DNA of 64,000 nucleotides from an uncultured Pseudoxanthomonas sp. GTDB taxonomy: Bacteria; Pseudomonadota; Gammaproteobacteria; Xanthomonadales; Xanthomonadaceae. The stretch is taken from contig CAMLGZ010000002.1 in assembly GCA_946479745.1 (NCBI GenBank), positions 310,001-374,000 on the forward strand, in the 5' to 3' direction. A program made the position numbers and the translations under genes. Below, one piece after another: positions 8,337 to 16,833 of the stretch. The notes under the pieces were generated by a model. The model did not search any database. It had not been told where the DNA came from and saw only the letters and a list, made by a program, of their open reading frames with translations. The number at the start of each line of letters is the position of its first letter. Position 1 is the stretch's first letter.

Positions 8337-8996
8337 TCAGCGGTTGTCCCGCTTGCCCTGGTTGCGCCTGTCCTGCGTTCCCACGCTGCCCTGTATCGCC
8401 TTCATCCTGCTTTCGCCCGCATGCAGTTCCATTGCCTTGTCTGCCGCTTCGCCGGATTGGAATCCCGGGTCCAGGGCGGGCGTGTGATGCGGATCCAGCA
8501 ACTGCCAGGGCTGCACCTCGCGATCGTGGGCCTGCTTCTGTTCCAGCAGCTTCCGGGTATTGGCCAGGGCCTGGCGCGGCGTGACTTTGCGCGGCGCCGT
8601 TTTGCTCGCCCGCTTGGCGGGTGTTGAACGTGCGGCGGACTTCGCGGGAGCCGACGGGTTCGGAGTCTTGCCCGCCGCAGTCGTCCGCGTCTTCGCCGGA
8701 ACCTTCTTTGCCACTGGCTTGCTGGCAACCGCCTTCTTAACGGTCTTCTTGACGACGGCTTTTTTTCCTGCCGTCTTCTTGGCTACGACCTTGACCGCCT
8801 TCTTCGCCGGGGTCTTCTTTGCCGGGACTTTTCTGACCGTGCCTGTCTTCGCTGCGACCTTGGCTGCCTTGCGCGGCGTAGCAGCCTGCTTCACCGCCTT
8901 CTTGGCGGTCTTCTTCGCGACCATACCCGGCGCTTTCTTTTTCGCGGACGCCTTCTTGGCGGTTTTGGATGTCTTGGCGGGTTTACGGGTAGCCAT
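8337..8996 (-). CDS. Histone H1-like Lys/Ala-rich DNA-binding protein
   Basis: In this 219-residue protein, residues 1-135 are almost entirely Lys, Ala, Pro, Val and Thr in AKK and PAKK-type repeats, like eukaryotic H1 tails and bacterial AlgP/HC1-like proteins. Such tails bind DNA non-specifically. From about residue 138 the composition changes to an ordinary helical stretch (RQALANTRKLLEQKQAHD) and a Gln/Asp/His-rich end, so there is a distinct C-terminal domain. The gene has no visible partner and is convergent with the sigma-54 unit. A role in nucleoid compaction or regulation is inferred from composition only. The ATG at 8996 is the natural start, as the basic repeats begin immediately. 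Confidence 0.75.
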   Translation of the reverse strand: MATRKPAKTSKTAKKASAKKKAPGMVAKKTAKKAVKQAATPRKAAKVAAKTGTVRKVPAKKTPAKKAVKVVAKKTAGKKAVVKKTVKKAVASKPVAKKVPAKTRTTAAGKTPNPSAPAKSAARSTPAKRASKTAPRKVTPRQALANTRKLLEQKQAHDREVQPWQLLDPHHTPALDPGFQSGEAADKAMELHAGESRMKAIQGSVGTQDRRNQGKRDNR

Positions 8997-9078
8997 CGCT
9001 CACGATCTCCGTTGATCTCTCGCGGCTATTCGATAACACGCAAAACATTCAGATACGGTGATCGTGTTGACGTGAAGT

Positions 9079-9693
9079 TCAGCCCCCGAACGAGGGTTGC
9101 TGCAACTGCTGCAGGAAATGGCCCAACACGCGCGGCTCCATGACCAGCATGAACAACACGCCATAGGCGGCACCGGAAAGGTGTGCGCTATGGTTGATGC
9201 GGTCGCCGCCGCGGCGATCCATCCAGATGCTGTAACCCACGTAGAGCACGGCGAACAGAATGGCCGGCATGGGAATGAAGAACACCCCGATGATCGACCA
9301 CGGCCTGAGCAGGATGTAGGCAAACAAAATGGCCGATACCGCGCCTGACGCGCCCAGGCTGAGGTAATTGGGGTTTTTCTGGTTTTTCAGATAGGTAGGC
9401 AGGATGGATACCACCAGCGCCGACACATAGAACACCGGATAGACCCACACGCCCACCTCGCCCATCAACGACTCGATCTGCGGACCGAAGAAGAACAGCG
9501 TGACCATGTTGAACAGCAAATGCATGAAATCGGCGTGGATGAACCCGTAGGTCACCAGCCGGTCGTACTGCTTTTGTTTGTCGATCGCCGGCGGCCACAG
9601 GATCAGCCGGTCGGCCAGCTTGCGGTTGTTGAAAGCGACCCACGACACCACGCAGGTGATGGCGATCAACGCATAGGTAACGGGAGTTTCCAT
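9079..9693 (-). CDS. Rhomboid-family intramembrane serine protease
   Basis: This 204-residue protein has about six hydrophobic segments. The catalytic Ser motif GASG is at 114-117, the catalytic His is in SAHLSGAAYG (His171), and the conserved HADFMHLLFNM of helix 2 is at 53-63. These define an active rhomboid that cleaves transmembrane proteins. The ATG at 9693 was chosen because it begins the first helix and forms TGATG with the stop of the upstream POT transporter gene, indicating translational coupling. The substrate is unknown. Confidence 0.9.
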   Translation of the reverse strand: METPVTYALIAITCVVSWVAFNNRKLADRLILWPPAIDKQKQYDRLVTYGFIHADFMHLLFNMVTLFFFGPQIESLMGEVGVWVYPVFYVSALVVSILPTYLKNQKNPNYLSLGASGAVSAILFAYILLRPWSIIGVFFIPMPAILFAVLYVGYSIWMDRRGGDRINHSAHLSGAAYGVLFMLVMEPRVLGHFLQQLQQPSFGG

Positions 9694-11312
9694 CAAACGG
9701 CTCCAACGGCGCGGTAGTTGTCCTGCATCGGGTAGCGCCACGCGTACAGTGCGAATGCCAAGGCCGCGATGAAGGCGAATACGGCAAAGAAGAACATCAG
9801 AAAGGCGTTTTCGCTCAGCCCTGTGCTGGCGATGCGCGAAATCACCGCTTCATTGCGCACGCTGACATTGGTCAGCAGCACCCAGACGTTGCCGAAAGTA
9901 ACCGAGAGATACCAAAGCGCCATGATCACTCCCTTCATGGCCTGCGTAGCCTGGCTATAGGCGAATTCCAGCGCGGTAGCCGATACCAACACCTCGCCGA
10001 AGGTCAGCAGCAGGTAGGGCAGGATCTGCCAGGCCAGCGATACCGGATCGCCGCCATCGATCCACAACTGGATCGCGCCAGCAGCGATCCATGCCACGCC
10101 GGAGAACGCGATGCCCCACCCCATGCGCCTGAGCGCGGTAGGCTCGAAGCCCATGCGCCGCAGCAACGGGTACAGCGCGATATTGTTGAACGGGATGATC
10201 AGCATCACCAGCAAGGGGTTGAGCGCCTGCATCTGCCCCGCTTCCTTCACCAGCCAGCTGGGCCACCACCACAGCTCGTGCGGCACCATCATGGTCTTGC
10301 CCTGCAACACCCAGGTGGAAGCCTTCTGGTCGAACAAGGACCAGAACGGCGTAATCAGTGCGAACACGATGATCACACGCAGCACAGCGCGAACGCTGTC
10401 CACCGCCGAATCCGGATGCCGGCCGCGGGCGCGTTCGAGCTGCATCGATACGCCGATGCCTCCGAATGCGATCAATGCACCCAGCGCCAGGCAGGCGGTG
10501 ATGACGAAACCGAAACCTTCCGGCCAAAAGCCGGGCTTGACCACCCAGCACAGCAGCATCGCCACCGCCAGCGCGGCGCCCACCAGGGCCACCGACAGGC
10601 CGGGCCGGCTCTGCCCCTCCTCGCGCCGGGTCAGCGCGGTACGAGCGACGTTGTAGAACGAATTCGGGTCGTCCCCATGCGTCGGCGGCACCCGTACGTA
10701 CTGCTTGCGGCCCAACCAGAAGATCAAAGTGGCGATGAACATCAATATGCCGGGGATGCCGAATGCGACGGCGGGCCCGTGATTGCGCAGAAACAGCGGC
10801 ATCAGCAGCGAGGCGAAAAAGCTGCCGAAGTTGATCGTCCAGTAGAAGAAATCGAACACGATCTTGGCGAGGCTCTTGTTCGACTCGTCGAACTGGTCGC
10901 CGACGAACGAAACCACCAGCGGTTTGATGCCGCCGGAACCGAGTGCGATCAGGAACAAGCCGGCATAGAACCCGCTTCGATTGTCATCGAATGCGGCCAA
11001 GCAGGCATGGCCCGCGCAATAGATCAGCGAGAACCACAGCACGGTGTTGTACTTTCCGAAGTATCGATCCGACAGCCAACCGCCGAGCAGCGGAAAAAAG
11101 TACACCCCGATCACGAAGCTGTGGAATACGTCCTTGGCCGCTCCCTCGCGATCGGCTTCCGGCAGATAGGCGAGGATGACGCTGCTCACCAGGAATTGAA
11201 CCAGGATGTTGCGCATCCCGTAGAAACTGAAGCGTTCGCAAGCCTCGTTTCCAATGATGTAGGGGACCTGTCGCGGCAAGCGTGCTTTTTTCGCCGTGGC
11301 TGTCGTGCTCAT
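9693..11312 (-). CDS. POT/PTR2 family proton-coupled oligopeptide transporter
   Basis: This 539-residue major facilitator protein imports di- and tripeptides with protons. The ExxERF motif is present as NEACERFSFYGMRN near residue 22, and the PTR2 signature FFYWTINFGSFFASLL is about 150 residues in. Multiple hydrophobic helices follow. The ATG at 11312 has AGGAA upstream and is preferred over a codon at 11351. The gene is divergent from an exported M14 carboxypeptidase-like gene across 125 bases and couples to the rhomboid gene. Peptide import next to an exported peptidase suggests peptide scavenging. Confidence 0.93.
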   Translation of the reverse strand: MSTTATAKKARLPRQVPYIIGNEACERFSFYGMRNILVQFLVSSVILAYLPEADREGAAKDVFHSFVIGVYFFPLLGGWLSDRYFGKYNTVLWFSLIYCAGHACLAAFDDNRSGFYAGLFLIALGSGGIKPLVVSFVGDQFDESNKSLAKIVFDFFYWTINFGSFFASLLMPLFLRNHGPAVAFGIPGILMFIATLIFWLGRKQYVRVPPTHGDDPNSFYNVARTALTRREEGQSRPGLSVALVGAALAVAMLLCWVVKPGFWPEGFGFVITACLALGALIAFGGIGVSMQLERARGRHPDSAVDSVRAVLRVIIVFALITPFWSLFDQKASTWVLQGKTMMVPHELWWWPSWLVKEAGQMQALNPLLVMLIIPFNNIALYPLLRRMGFEPTALRRMGWGIAFSGVAWIAAGAIQLWIDGGDPVSLAWQILPYLLLTFGEVLVSATALEFAYSQATQAMKGVIMALWYLSVTFGNVWVLLTNVSVRNEAVISRIASTGLSENAFLMFFFAVFAFIAALAFALYAWRYPMQDNYRAVGAV

Positions 11313-11437
11313 CCGGTGTTCCTGCCAATAGTTGCGGAAAGGGTAACCCATGGAGCGTGCGCGAATCGACGCTTCCGGCTAATGCGATGCTGGCCCGCAA
11401 CGTGCATCATTGGCTTTTGAAGACCAGAATCCGTCCT

Positions 11438-13222
11438 ATGCGCCCAATAACCCCGTTTCTGTCGACGCTCCTTCCCGTACTTCTGCTGGCCATGCCCCTC
11501 CTCCCCGCCTCCGCCGCTGATGCGTCTCTGACCACGGTCGCCGAACGCTCCGGCTTCCTCAAGACCGGACGCTACGAGGAGGTCGTCGTCCTGTGCGATG
11601 CCTTCGCCAAAGCCTATCCGGACGCGGTGCGCTGCATCGACTTCGGCAAGTCCCCCGAAGGCCGGCCGATGAAAGCGCTGGTCGCTTCCACCAGCGGCGC
11701 GTTGGACGCCGCAACGGCGCATAAACGCGAGCTGCCTGTCGTGCTGATCCAGGGAGGCATCCACGCCGGCGAGATCGACGGCAAGGATGCGGGCTTCCTG
11801 GCGCTGCGCGAAATCCTGGAAGGCAAGGCAGCCAAAGGCGCGCTGGACAAGCTGGTGTGGGTGTTCGTTCCGGTGTTCAGCGTCGATGGCCATGAGCGCT
11901 TCGGCGCCTGGAACCGTCCCAACCAGCGCGGCCCGGAGGAAATGGGCTGGCGCACCACTGCGCAGGGCTACAACCTCAACCGCGACTACGTGAAGGCCGA
12001 TGCGCCCGAGATGCAGGCGATGCTGGCCCTGGTCAACGAATGGGATCCGCTGGTCGAAGTGGACCTGCACGTCACCGACGGCGCCAAGTTCGAACACGAC
12101 GTCTCCATCCAGGTGGAACCGATCCACGCCGGCGATAGCGAACTGCGCAAGGCCGGCCGCACGTGGCGCGACGGAGTGATCGCCGATCTGGCAGCCCAGG
12201 GCTCGTTGCCCCTGCCCTACTACCCTTCTTTCGCGGTGTCCGACGACCCGACCTCGGGTTTCGACGATGGCGTGCCGCCTCCACGGTTCTCCCACGGCTA
12301 CTTCTGGCTGCGCAACCGCCTGGGCATGCTGGTGGAAACCCATTCCTGGAAGACTTACCCGGTGCGCGTGCGCATCACCCGCAACGCGGTGGTCTCGGTA
12401 CTGGATCAGGTGGCGAAGAACGGCCGGCAATGGCTGCAGCTTGCGCACCAGGCCGATGCGCGCTCGCGCGAACTGAAAGGAAGTTCCGTACCGCTGGCCT
12501 ACGTGGCGGGCAAGGAATCGCATCTGGTCGATTTCCGCGGCTACGAATACACACGCACGCCGTCCGAGATTTCCGGCGCGCTGATGACCCGTTACGACGA
12601 GACCAAGCCGCAGATCTGGCGGATTCCTCTGCGCGACAACGTGCAGCCCAGCCTGAGCGTGGCCGCGCCGGCCGCCGGCTATCTGGTTCCGGCCGCGCAT
12701 GCCGACTGGGTGGGAGCGAAACTGAAACAGCACGGAATCGAGTTCCGCACGCTCGGCGCGCATCAGGGACTGGCGGTCGAAAGCTTCCGCGCCAGCGAAG
12801 CGACGCCTGCCGCGCAACCCTCGGAAGGTCGTCAGCGCATGGCCGTCAAGGGCGAATGGAAAGCCGACAAGCGCGATATCGGCGCAGGCGCCTTGTTCGT
12901 ACCGATCGCGCAAGCCAAGTCGCGCCTGGTCATGTCGATCCTGGAGCCGTTGGCGCCGGACTCGCTGGTGGGCTGGGGCGAGTTCAACAACGCTTTCGAA
13001 CGCAAGGAATACATGGAGGACTACGTGACCGAGGAAGTGGCGCGCGAGATGCTGGCCAAGGATCCGGCACTGAAGGCGCGGTTCGACAAACGCCTCCGCG
13101 AAGACGACGCTTTCGCCAAGGACCCGCAGGCGCGCCTGGAATTCTTCTACCGGCTGCATTCCTCATGGGACGAACGCAACAACCTGTATCCGGTGATGCG
13201 CATCGATACGGTTCCCCGCTGA
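11438..13222 (+). CDS. Exported M14 family zinc carboxypeptidase-like protein
   Basis: This 594-residue protein begins with a signal peptide (MRPITPFLSTLLPVLLLAMP, cleavage near SAADA). The zinc-binding HxxE is in GGIHAGEIDG (His109, Glu112) and the later His ligand is in VDLHVTDGA near 210, with NLNRDYVKAD between them as in other M14 peptidases. A C-terminal region of about 250 residues has no catalytic motif I can name. The ATG at 11438 is preferred over a frame open from 11282 because it starts the signal peptide. It probably trims peptides or amides in the periplasm. It is followed 20 bases later by an exported phosphoesterase gene. Confidence 0.88.
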   Translation: MRPITPFLSTLLPVLLLAMPLLPASAADASLTTVAERSGFLKTGRYEEVVVLCDAFAKAYPDAVRCIDFGKSPEGRPMKALVASTSGALDAATAHKRELPVVLIQGGIHAGEIDGKDAGFLALREILEGKAAKGALDKLVWVFVPVFSVDGHERFGAWNRPNQRGPEEMGWRTTAQGYNLNRDYVKADAPEMQAMLALVNEWDPLVEVDLHVTDGAKFEHDVSIQVEPIHAGDSELRKAGRTWRDGVIADLAAQGSLPLPYYPSFAVSDDPTSGFDDGVPPPRFSHGYFWLRNRLGMLVETHSWKTYPVRVRITRNAVVSVLDQVAKNGRQWLQLAHQADARSRELKGSSVPLAYVAGKESHLVDFRGYEYTRTPSEISGALMTRYDETKPQIWRIPLRDNVQPSLSVAAPAAGYLVPAAHADWVGAKLKQHGIEFRTLGAHQGLAVESFRASEATPAAQPSEGRQRMAVKGEWKADKRDIGAGALFVPIAQAKSRLVMSILEPLAPDSLVGWGEFNNAFERKEYMEDYVTEEVAREMLAKDPALKARFDKRLREDDAFAKDPQARLEFFYRLHSSWDERNNLYPVMRIDTVPR

Positions 13223-13242
13223 TCCTTCGATGAGTCCAGGGA

Positions 13243-14100
13243 ATGAAGATATTCGCTCTGGCCCTGCTGTCGCTGGTCGCTTTTTCGCTGCCCGCAAGCG
13301 CCGCTGCCCCGTCGCCCGCTGCGCCGGACAAGGCCTTGAAGGTTCTCACCCTCAACCTCTATCACGACAAGGACGAGTGGCCGAAGCGCCGCGTGCAGAT
13401 AGTGACGGAATTGAAGCGGCTGCAGCCCGACGCGATAGCGCTGCAGGAAGTGCTGCAGAATGAAGGCCTGACCAACCAGGCCGAGTGGCTGGCAACGCAA
13501 CTGGGCTACCGGTGGTATTTCGTCAGCACCGATCCACCGGGTCAGAAGAGGCGGTACGGCAACGCCATCCTGACCCGTCACCCGATTCTGAAGCGCGGCC
13601 AGAAACCCCTGCAGCCGCTGGACGACAGCCGCACTGCGGCGTTCGTGCGTATCGATGTGGACGGACGATTGGTCAACCTCTATGCCACGCACCTGCATTG
13701 GACCGACCAGGGCGGGGCGATCCGTGCCCGACAGATCGCCGATCTGGTGGAGTACATCGCCGCGACTTCAGAGAATATCCCCAGTCTGGTGGCCGGTGAT
13801 TTCAACTCGACCGCGGATTCGCCGGAACTGGCTGCGTTGCGCGAAGGATTCGTGGACACCTACGGCAACCTGCATCCGCAGGCGGACGTGACCTCCCGCA
13901 GCACTTTGAACCTGAAGTATTTCGCTCCCAAACGCATCGACCACGTGTTCTTCCAGCGCGATGCCTTCACCCCCGTCGGCGCCACGATCCTCTTCAACCA
14001 ACCCGATGCCCAGGGGGTTTGGGCCTCGGACCACTACGGAATGCTTGCCGAGCTGCGCCTGGCGGCAGTTGAAACCGGAGCGAAGCCGGCTCTGGACTAG
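13243..14100 (+). CDS. Exported endonuclease/exonuclease/phosphatase-family protein
   Basis: This 285-residue protein has a signal peptide (MKIFALALLSLVAFSLPASA). The metal-dependent phosphoesterase motifs appear in order: VLTLNLYHD, ALQEVLQ (metal Glu), GNAILTR, GDFNSTADSP (Asp/Asn pair), RIDHVF and ASDHYGM (catalytic Asp-His). This is a complete EEP active site; the substrate could be nucleic acid, a phospholipid headgroup or an inositol phosphate. It lies 20 bases after the M14 peptidase gene, so the two are likely cotranscribed. Confidence 0.9.
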   Translation: MKIFALALLSLVAFSLPASAAAPSPAAPDKALKVLTLNLYHDKDEWPKRRVQIVTELKRLQPDAIALQEVLQNEGLTNQAEWLATQLGYRWYFVSTDPPGQKRRYGNAILTRHPILKRGQKPLQPLDDSRTAAFVRIDVDGRLVNLYATHLHWTDQGGAIRARQIADLVEYIAATSENIPSLVAGDFNSTADSPELAALREGFVDTYGNLHPQADVTSRSTLNLKYFAPKRIDHVFFQRDAFTPVGATILFNQPDAQGVWASDHYGMLAELRLAAVETGAKPALD

Positions 14101-14236
14101 CGATTGCGGGCAGAGGCTCATGCCCCTTACCGTCACGGTCGCTAAAGTTTCCTGCGACTATGCTGCGCTTCCCGGCAGCACAGGCTAAGAAGATATCCTG
14201 GCCATTGCGCACGCGTGCCGTTCGATTGGAAACCAC

Positions 14237-14788
14237 ATGCCGCTTCGTTCCCGTTCGCGTAGAAAATCCGGCGTACGCAAGCCCGCGCTGATCGCGCTTG
14301 TGCTGGTAGTGCTGCTGTCGGGATGGTTCTGGCAGCAGAACCGCACGCGCCACACTGCTGCGAATGATCCGGTGCCGGCCACTGCGCCGACGAGCGACAC
14401 CGGCAACAGCCGGCCGCTACCCCTGCCGCCCCTTGAAACCACGGGCAACGGCTCGCAAACGGAGGCTGCGCCGCCAGCACCGGCGGCTTCTTCGACGGTG
14501 GCCGAATCGGCGCCAGCTGCGTTCCTGCCTGCGGAGGCGCACGCAACGTTACGCCTGATCGCCCAGGGCGGACCGTTCCCCCATAGCCAGGATGGCAGCG
14601 TTTTCGGCAATCGCGAGAACCGCCTGCCGTCCAAGCCACGCGGCTATTACCGTGAATACACCGTCGAAACGCCAGGCCTGGGGCATCGCGGCGCGCGCCG
14701 TATCATCACCGGCGGTCAACCACCGGACGTGTACTACTACACCGATGACCACTACGATTCATTCCGCAGCTTCCAGGTCGCGCGATGA
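14237..14788 (+). CDS. Membrane-anchored microbial ribonuclease (RNase Sa/barnase type)
   Basis: This 183-residue protein has an Arg/Lys-rich start and one hydrophobic segment at about 17-33 (ALIALVLVVLLSGW), then a Pro/Ala-rich linker of about 60 residues. The C-terminal catalytic domain runs from about 104 to 183. The likely catalytic residues are Glu140 (GYYREYTV), Arg154/155 (GARRII) and His172 (TDDHYDSF), matching the Glu-Arg-His set of guanyl-specific RNases. It is probably secreted or held on the periplasmic face. The stop overlaps the start of a barstar gene by four bases, a typical toxin and inhibitor arrangement. The linker is an oddity compared with free barnase. Confidence 0.9.
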   Translation: MPLRSRSRRKSGVRKPALIALVLVVLLSGWFWQQNRTRHTAANDPVPATAPTSDTGNSRPLPLPPLETTGNGSQTEAAPPAPAASSTVAESAPAAFLPAEAHATLRLIAQGGPFPHSQDGSVFGNRENRLPSKPRGYYREYTVETPGLGHRGARRIITGGQPPDVYYYTDDHYDSFRSFQVAR

Positions 14789-15222
14789 CTGAAACAGGCT
14801 TCGATCTGGGACTTGGCGACCCGACGCGCGCCGGAGTTTTCTTCGTCACCGGCGAAGATCTCAATGTGCTTGCGGCCGCCGCGCACGATGCAGGCCTGCT
14901 GCCCTGCCTTATCGACCTGATGGGCTGCGGCAACAAGGCCACCCTGTTGTTGCGGATCGCGGTCGCCATGGATTTCCCCACCACATCCAGCCGCAACTGG
15001 GATGCGCTCTCGGACAGCCTGCGCGATCTGAACTGGATGCCGGCCCAGGGCTACGTATTGCTGTTCGACGGCGCCGGAGAGCTGCACCACGTGGACGAAG
15101 ACGACTTCGATACGCTGGTCAGCATCCTGGACGAAGCCAACCGCGCCTGGGCCGAGCGCGGCGTGCCGTTCTGGGCGTTCCTGGCCCTGCGCGAAAGGGA
15201 TTTCGTCGAACTGGAGGATTGA
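14785..15222 (+). CDS. Barstar-family ribonuclease inhibitor
   Basis: This 145-residue cytoplasmic protein carries the barstar signature near residues 63-84 (DFPTTSSRNWDALSDSLRDL), followed by YVLLFDGAGEL. The protein is strongly acidic, as expected for binding a basic RNase. Its ATG lies inside the end of the RNase gene (ATGA overlap), so synthesis of the inhibitor is coupled to the enzyme. It should protect the producer from RNase that stays in the cytoplasm. It is longer than classical barstar (about 90 residues) because of an N-terminal extension of about 45 residues. Confidence 0.92.
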   Translation: MTETGFDLGLGDPTRAGVFFVTGEDLNVLAAAAHDAGLLPCLIDLMGCGNKATLLLRIAVAMDFPTTSSRNWDALSDSLRDLNWMPAQGYVLLFDGAGELHHVDEDDFDTLVSILDEANRAWAERGVPFWAFLALRERDFVELED

Positions 15223-15283
15223 GCGCCGACGCTTGGCCCGGCGCAAGGCTACGCAGTTCAGCGCGATGCTGCGATCATGGCGC

Positions 15284-16672
15284 ATGACCGACCAGCCGAC
15301 AGACTTCGCCAGCCTCTCCCTCTCGCCAGGCCTGCAGCAGGGCGTGGAGGCCGCCGGCTACGCGCAGATGACCCCGATCCAGGCCGAAAGCCTGCCTGCC
15401 ATTCTCGCTGGGCGCGACGTGATCGCGCAGGCGCCCACCGGCAGCGGCAAGACGGCCGCATTCGGCCTGGGGTTATTGCACCGGCTGGACCCCGCGCTGA
15501 TCCGCGCGCAGGCGCTGGTGCTCTGCCCTACCCGCGAACTGGCCGATCAGGTGGGCAAGCAATTGCGCAAACTGGCCTCCGGCATTCCGAACCTGAAGTT
15601 GCTGGTATTGACCGGCGGCATGCCGTTGGCGCCGCAACTGGCTTCCTTGGCGGTCCATGATCCGCACGTGGTGGTCGGTACGCCCGGCCGCATCCAGGAG
15701 CTGATGCGCAAGAAGGCGTTGCATCTGGCCGATGTACGCACCCTGGTGCTGGACGAGGCGGACCGCATGCTCGACATGGGTTTCGAGGAAGCGATCCGCG
15801 AAATCGTCGGCAAGACTCCGAAAGAGCGGCAGACGCTGCTGTTTTCGGCCACGTTTCCCGAGGCCATCCGCGACATCGGCCGCAACACCATGCGCGACCC
15901 GCTGGAGGTCACTGCAGGCGGCGTGACCGAACAGCCCGTCATCGAACAGACCTTCTATGAAGTCGATCTGGCGCGCAAGCAGACCACGCTGGCCGGTCTG
16001 TTGTTCGAACAACGGCCCGAATCGTGCGTGGTCTTCTGCAATACCCGCCGCGATGTAGACGAGGTGGCCGAATCTTTGAAGCACTTCGGCTTCACCGCGT
16101 TGGCCTTGCATGGCGACATGGAGCAGCGCGACCGCGACGAAGTGCTGGTGCGTTTCGCCAACCGCAGCTGCAACGTGCTGGTGGCCAGCGACGTCGCCGC
16201 GCGCGGGCTGGATATCGAAGAGCTGGCCACGGTAGTCAATTACGAACTGCCCACCGATCCCGACGTGTACGTGCACCGCATCGGGCGCACCGGGCGCGCC
16301 GGGAAAGGCGGTCAGGTGCTGAGTCTGGTGACCCCGCGTGAGATTTCGCGGGCGCACCTGCTGGAAGAAAAACAGGGCTCGCCGTTGCGCTGGAAGAAAC
16401 CGGTCGCCGTGGCGCCTGCGGCACGCAGCGCACCGCCTGCTGCGATGGCAACGCTGCGCATCGATGCCGGGCGCACGGACAAGCTTCGCCCCGGCGACAT
16501 CCTGGGAGCGCTCACCGGCGATGCGGGATTACCGGCCAGCGCAATCGGCAAGATAGACATCTTCGCGACGCGCTCCTATGTCGCCATCGCGCGCAACCAG
16601 GCCAACAACGCACTGGCTCGGCTCGACAAGGGCAAGATCAAGGGCAAGAACTTCCGTGTCCGCAAGATGTAG
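15284..16672 (+). CDS. dbpA: ATP-dependent RNA helicase DbpA
   Basis: This 462-residue DEAD-box helicase acts in 50S ribosome assembly at 23S rRNA helix 92. The Q motif region (MTPIQAESLP), Walker A APTGSGKT at 50-57, PTRELADQ, TPGRIQEL, DEADRMLDMGF, SATFP and HRIGRTGRAG are all present. The last 75 residues (TLRIDAGRTDKLRPGDILGA onward, ending KNFRVRKM) form the DbpA RNA-binding domain that sets specificity. The ATG at 15284 was chosen by homology; there is no strong ribosome-binding site. The TAG stop forms part of a GTAG-headed repeat. Confidence 0.95.
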   Translation: MTDQPTDFASLSLSPGLQQGVEAAGYAQMTPIQAESLPAILAGRDVIAQAPTGSGKTAAFGLGLLHRLDPALIRAQALVLCPTRELADQVGKQLRKLASGIPNLKLLVLTGGMPLAPQLASLAVHDPHVVVGTPGRIQELMRKKALHLADVRTLVLDEADRMLDMGFEEAIREIVGKTPKERQTLLFSATFPEAIRDIGRNTMRDPLEVTAGGVTEQPVIEQTFYEVDLARKQTTLAGLLFEQRPESCVVFCNTRRDVDEVAESLKHFGFTALALHGDMEQRDRDEVLVRFANRSCNVLVASDVAARGLDIEELATVVNYELPTDPDVYVHRIGRTGRAGKGGQVLSLVTPREISRAHLLEEKQGSPLRWKKPVAVAPAARSAPPAAMATLRIDAGRTDKLRPGDILGALTGDAGLPASAIGKIDIFATRSYVAIARNQANNALARLDKGKIKGKNFRVRKM

Positions 16673-16798
16673 GTCGGGGTTACGCCCCCGACGTGCCGGA
16701 TGCGCGAGTAAAGTTTCCGTCGGCCATGTAAAGCCTGCCCCGTACTTGATACGGGGACCGACCTACGGAAGAGTGTAGGTCGGGGCTACGCCCCCGAC
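16669..16798. repeat. Cluster of GTAG-headed REP/SMAG-like palindromes
   Basis: Two direct elements at 16669-16692 and 16775-16798 each read GTAG then GTCGGGG, a 6-base loop, and CCCCGAC. An inverted element at 16738-16766 has GTAG on the minus strand followed by a hairpin with CCCCGTA/TACGGGG. A partial CTAC copy follows at 16805. The first GTAG supplies the TAG stop of dbpA. Confidence 0.85.
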
Positions 16799-16833
16799 AT
16801 CAGACCTACGGGAAAGCGTTGCCGGATATCCGA

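Noticed and set aside
11309..13159. A 616-residue minus-strand frame opposite the M14 carboxypeptidase
   Set aside because: The plus-strand gene has a signal peptide and zinc motifs; the antisense frame has none.
14101..14236. Possible tRNA or small RNA in the gap before the RNase gene
   Set aside because: No cloverleaf pattern or terminator is visible; it likely holds only a promoter.
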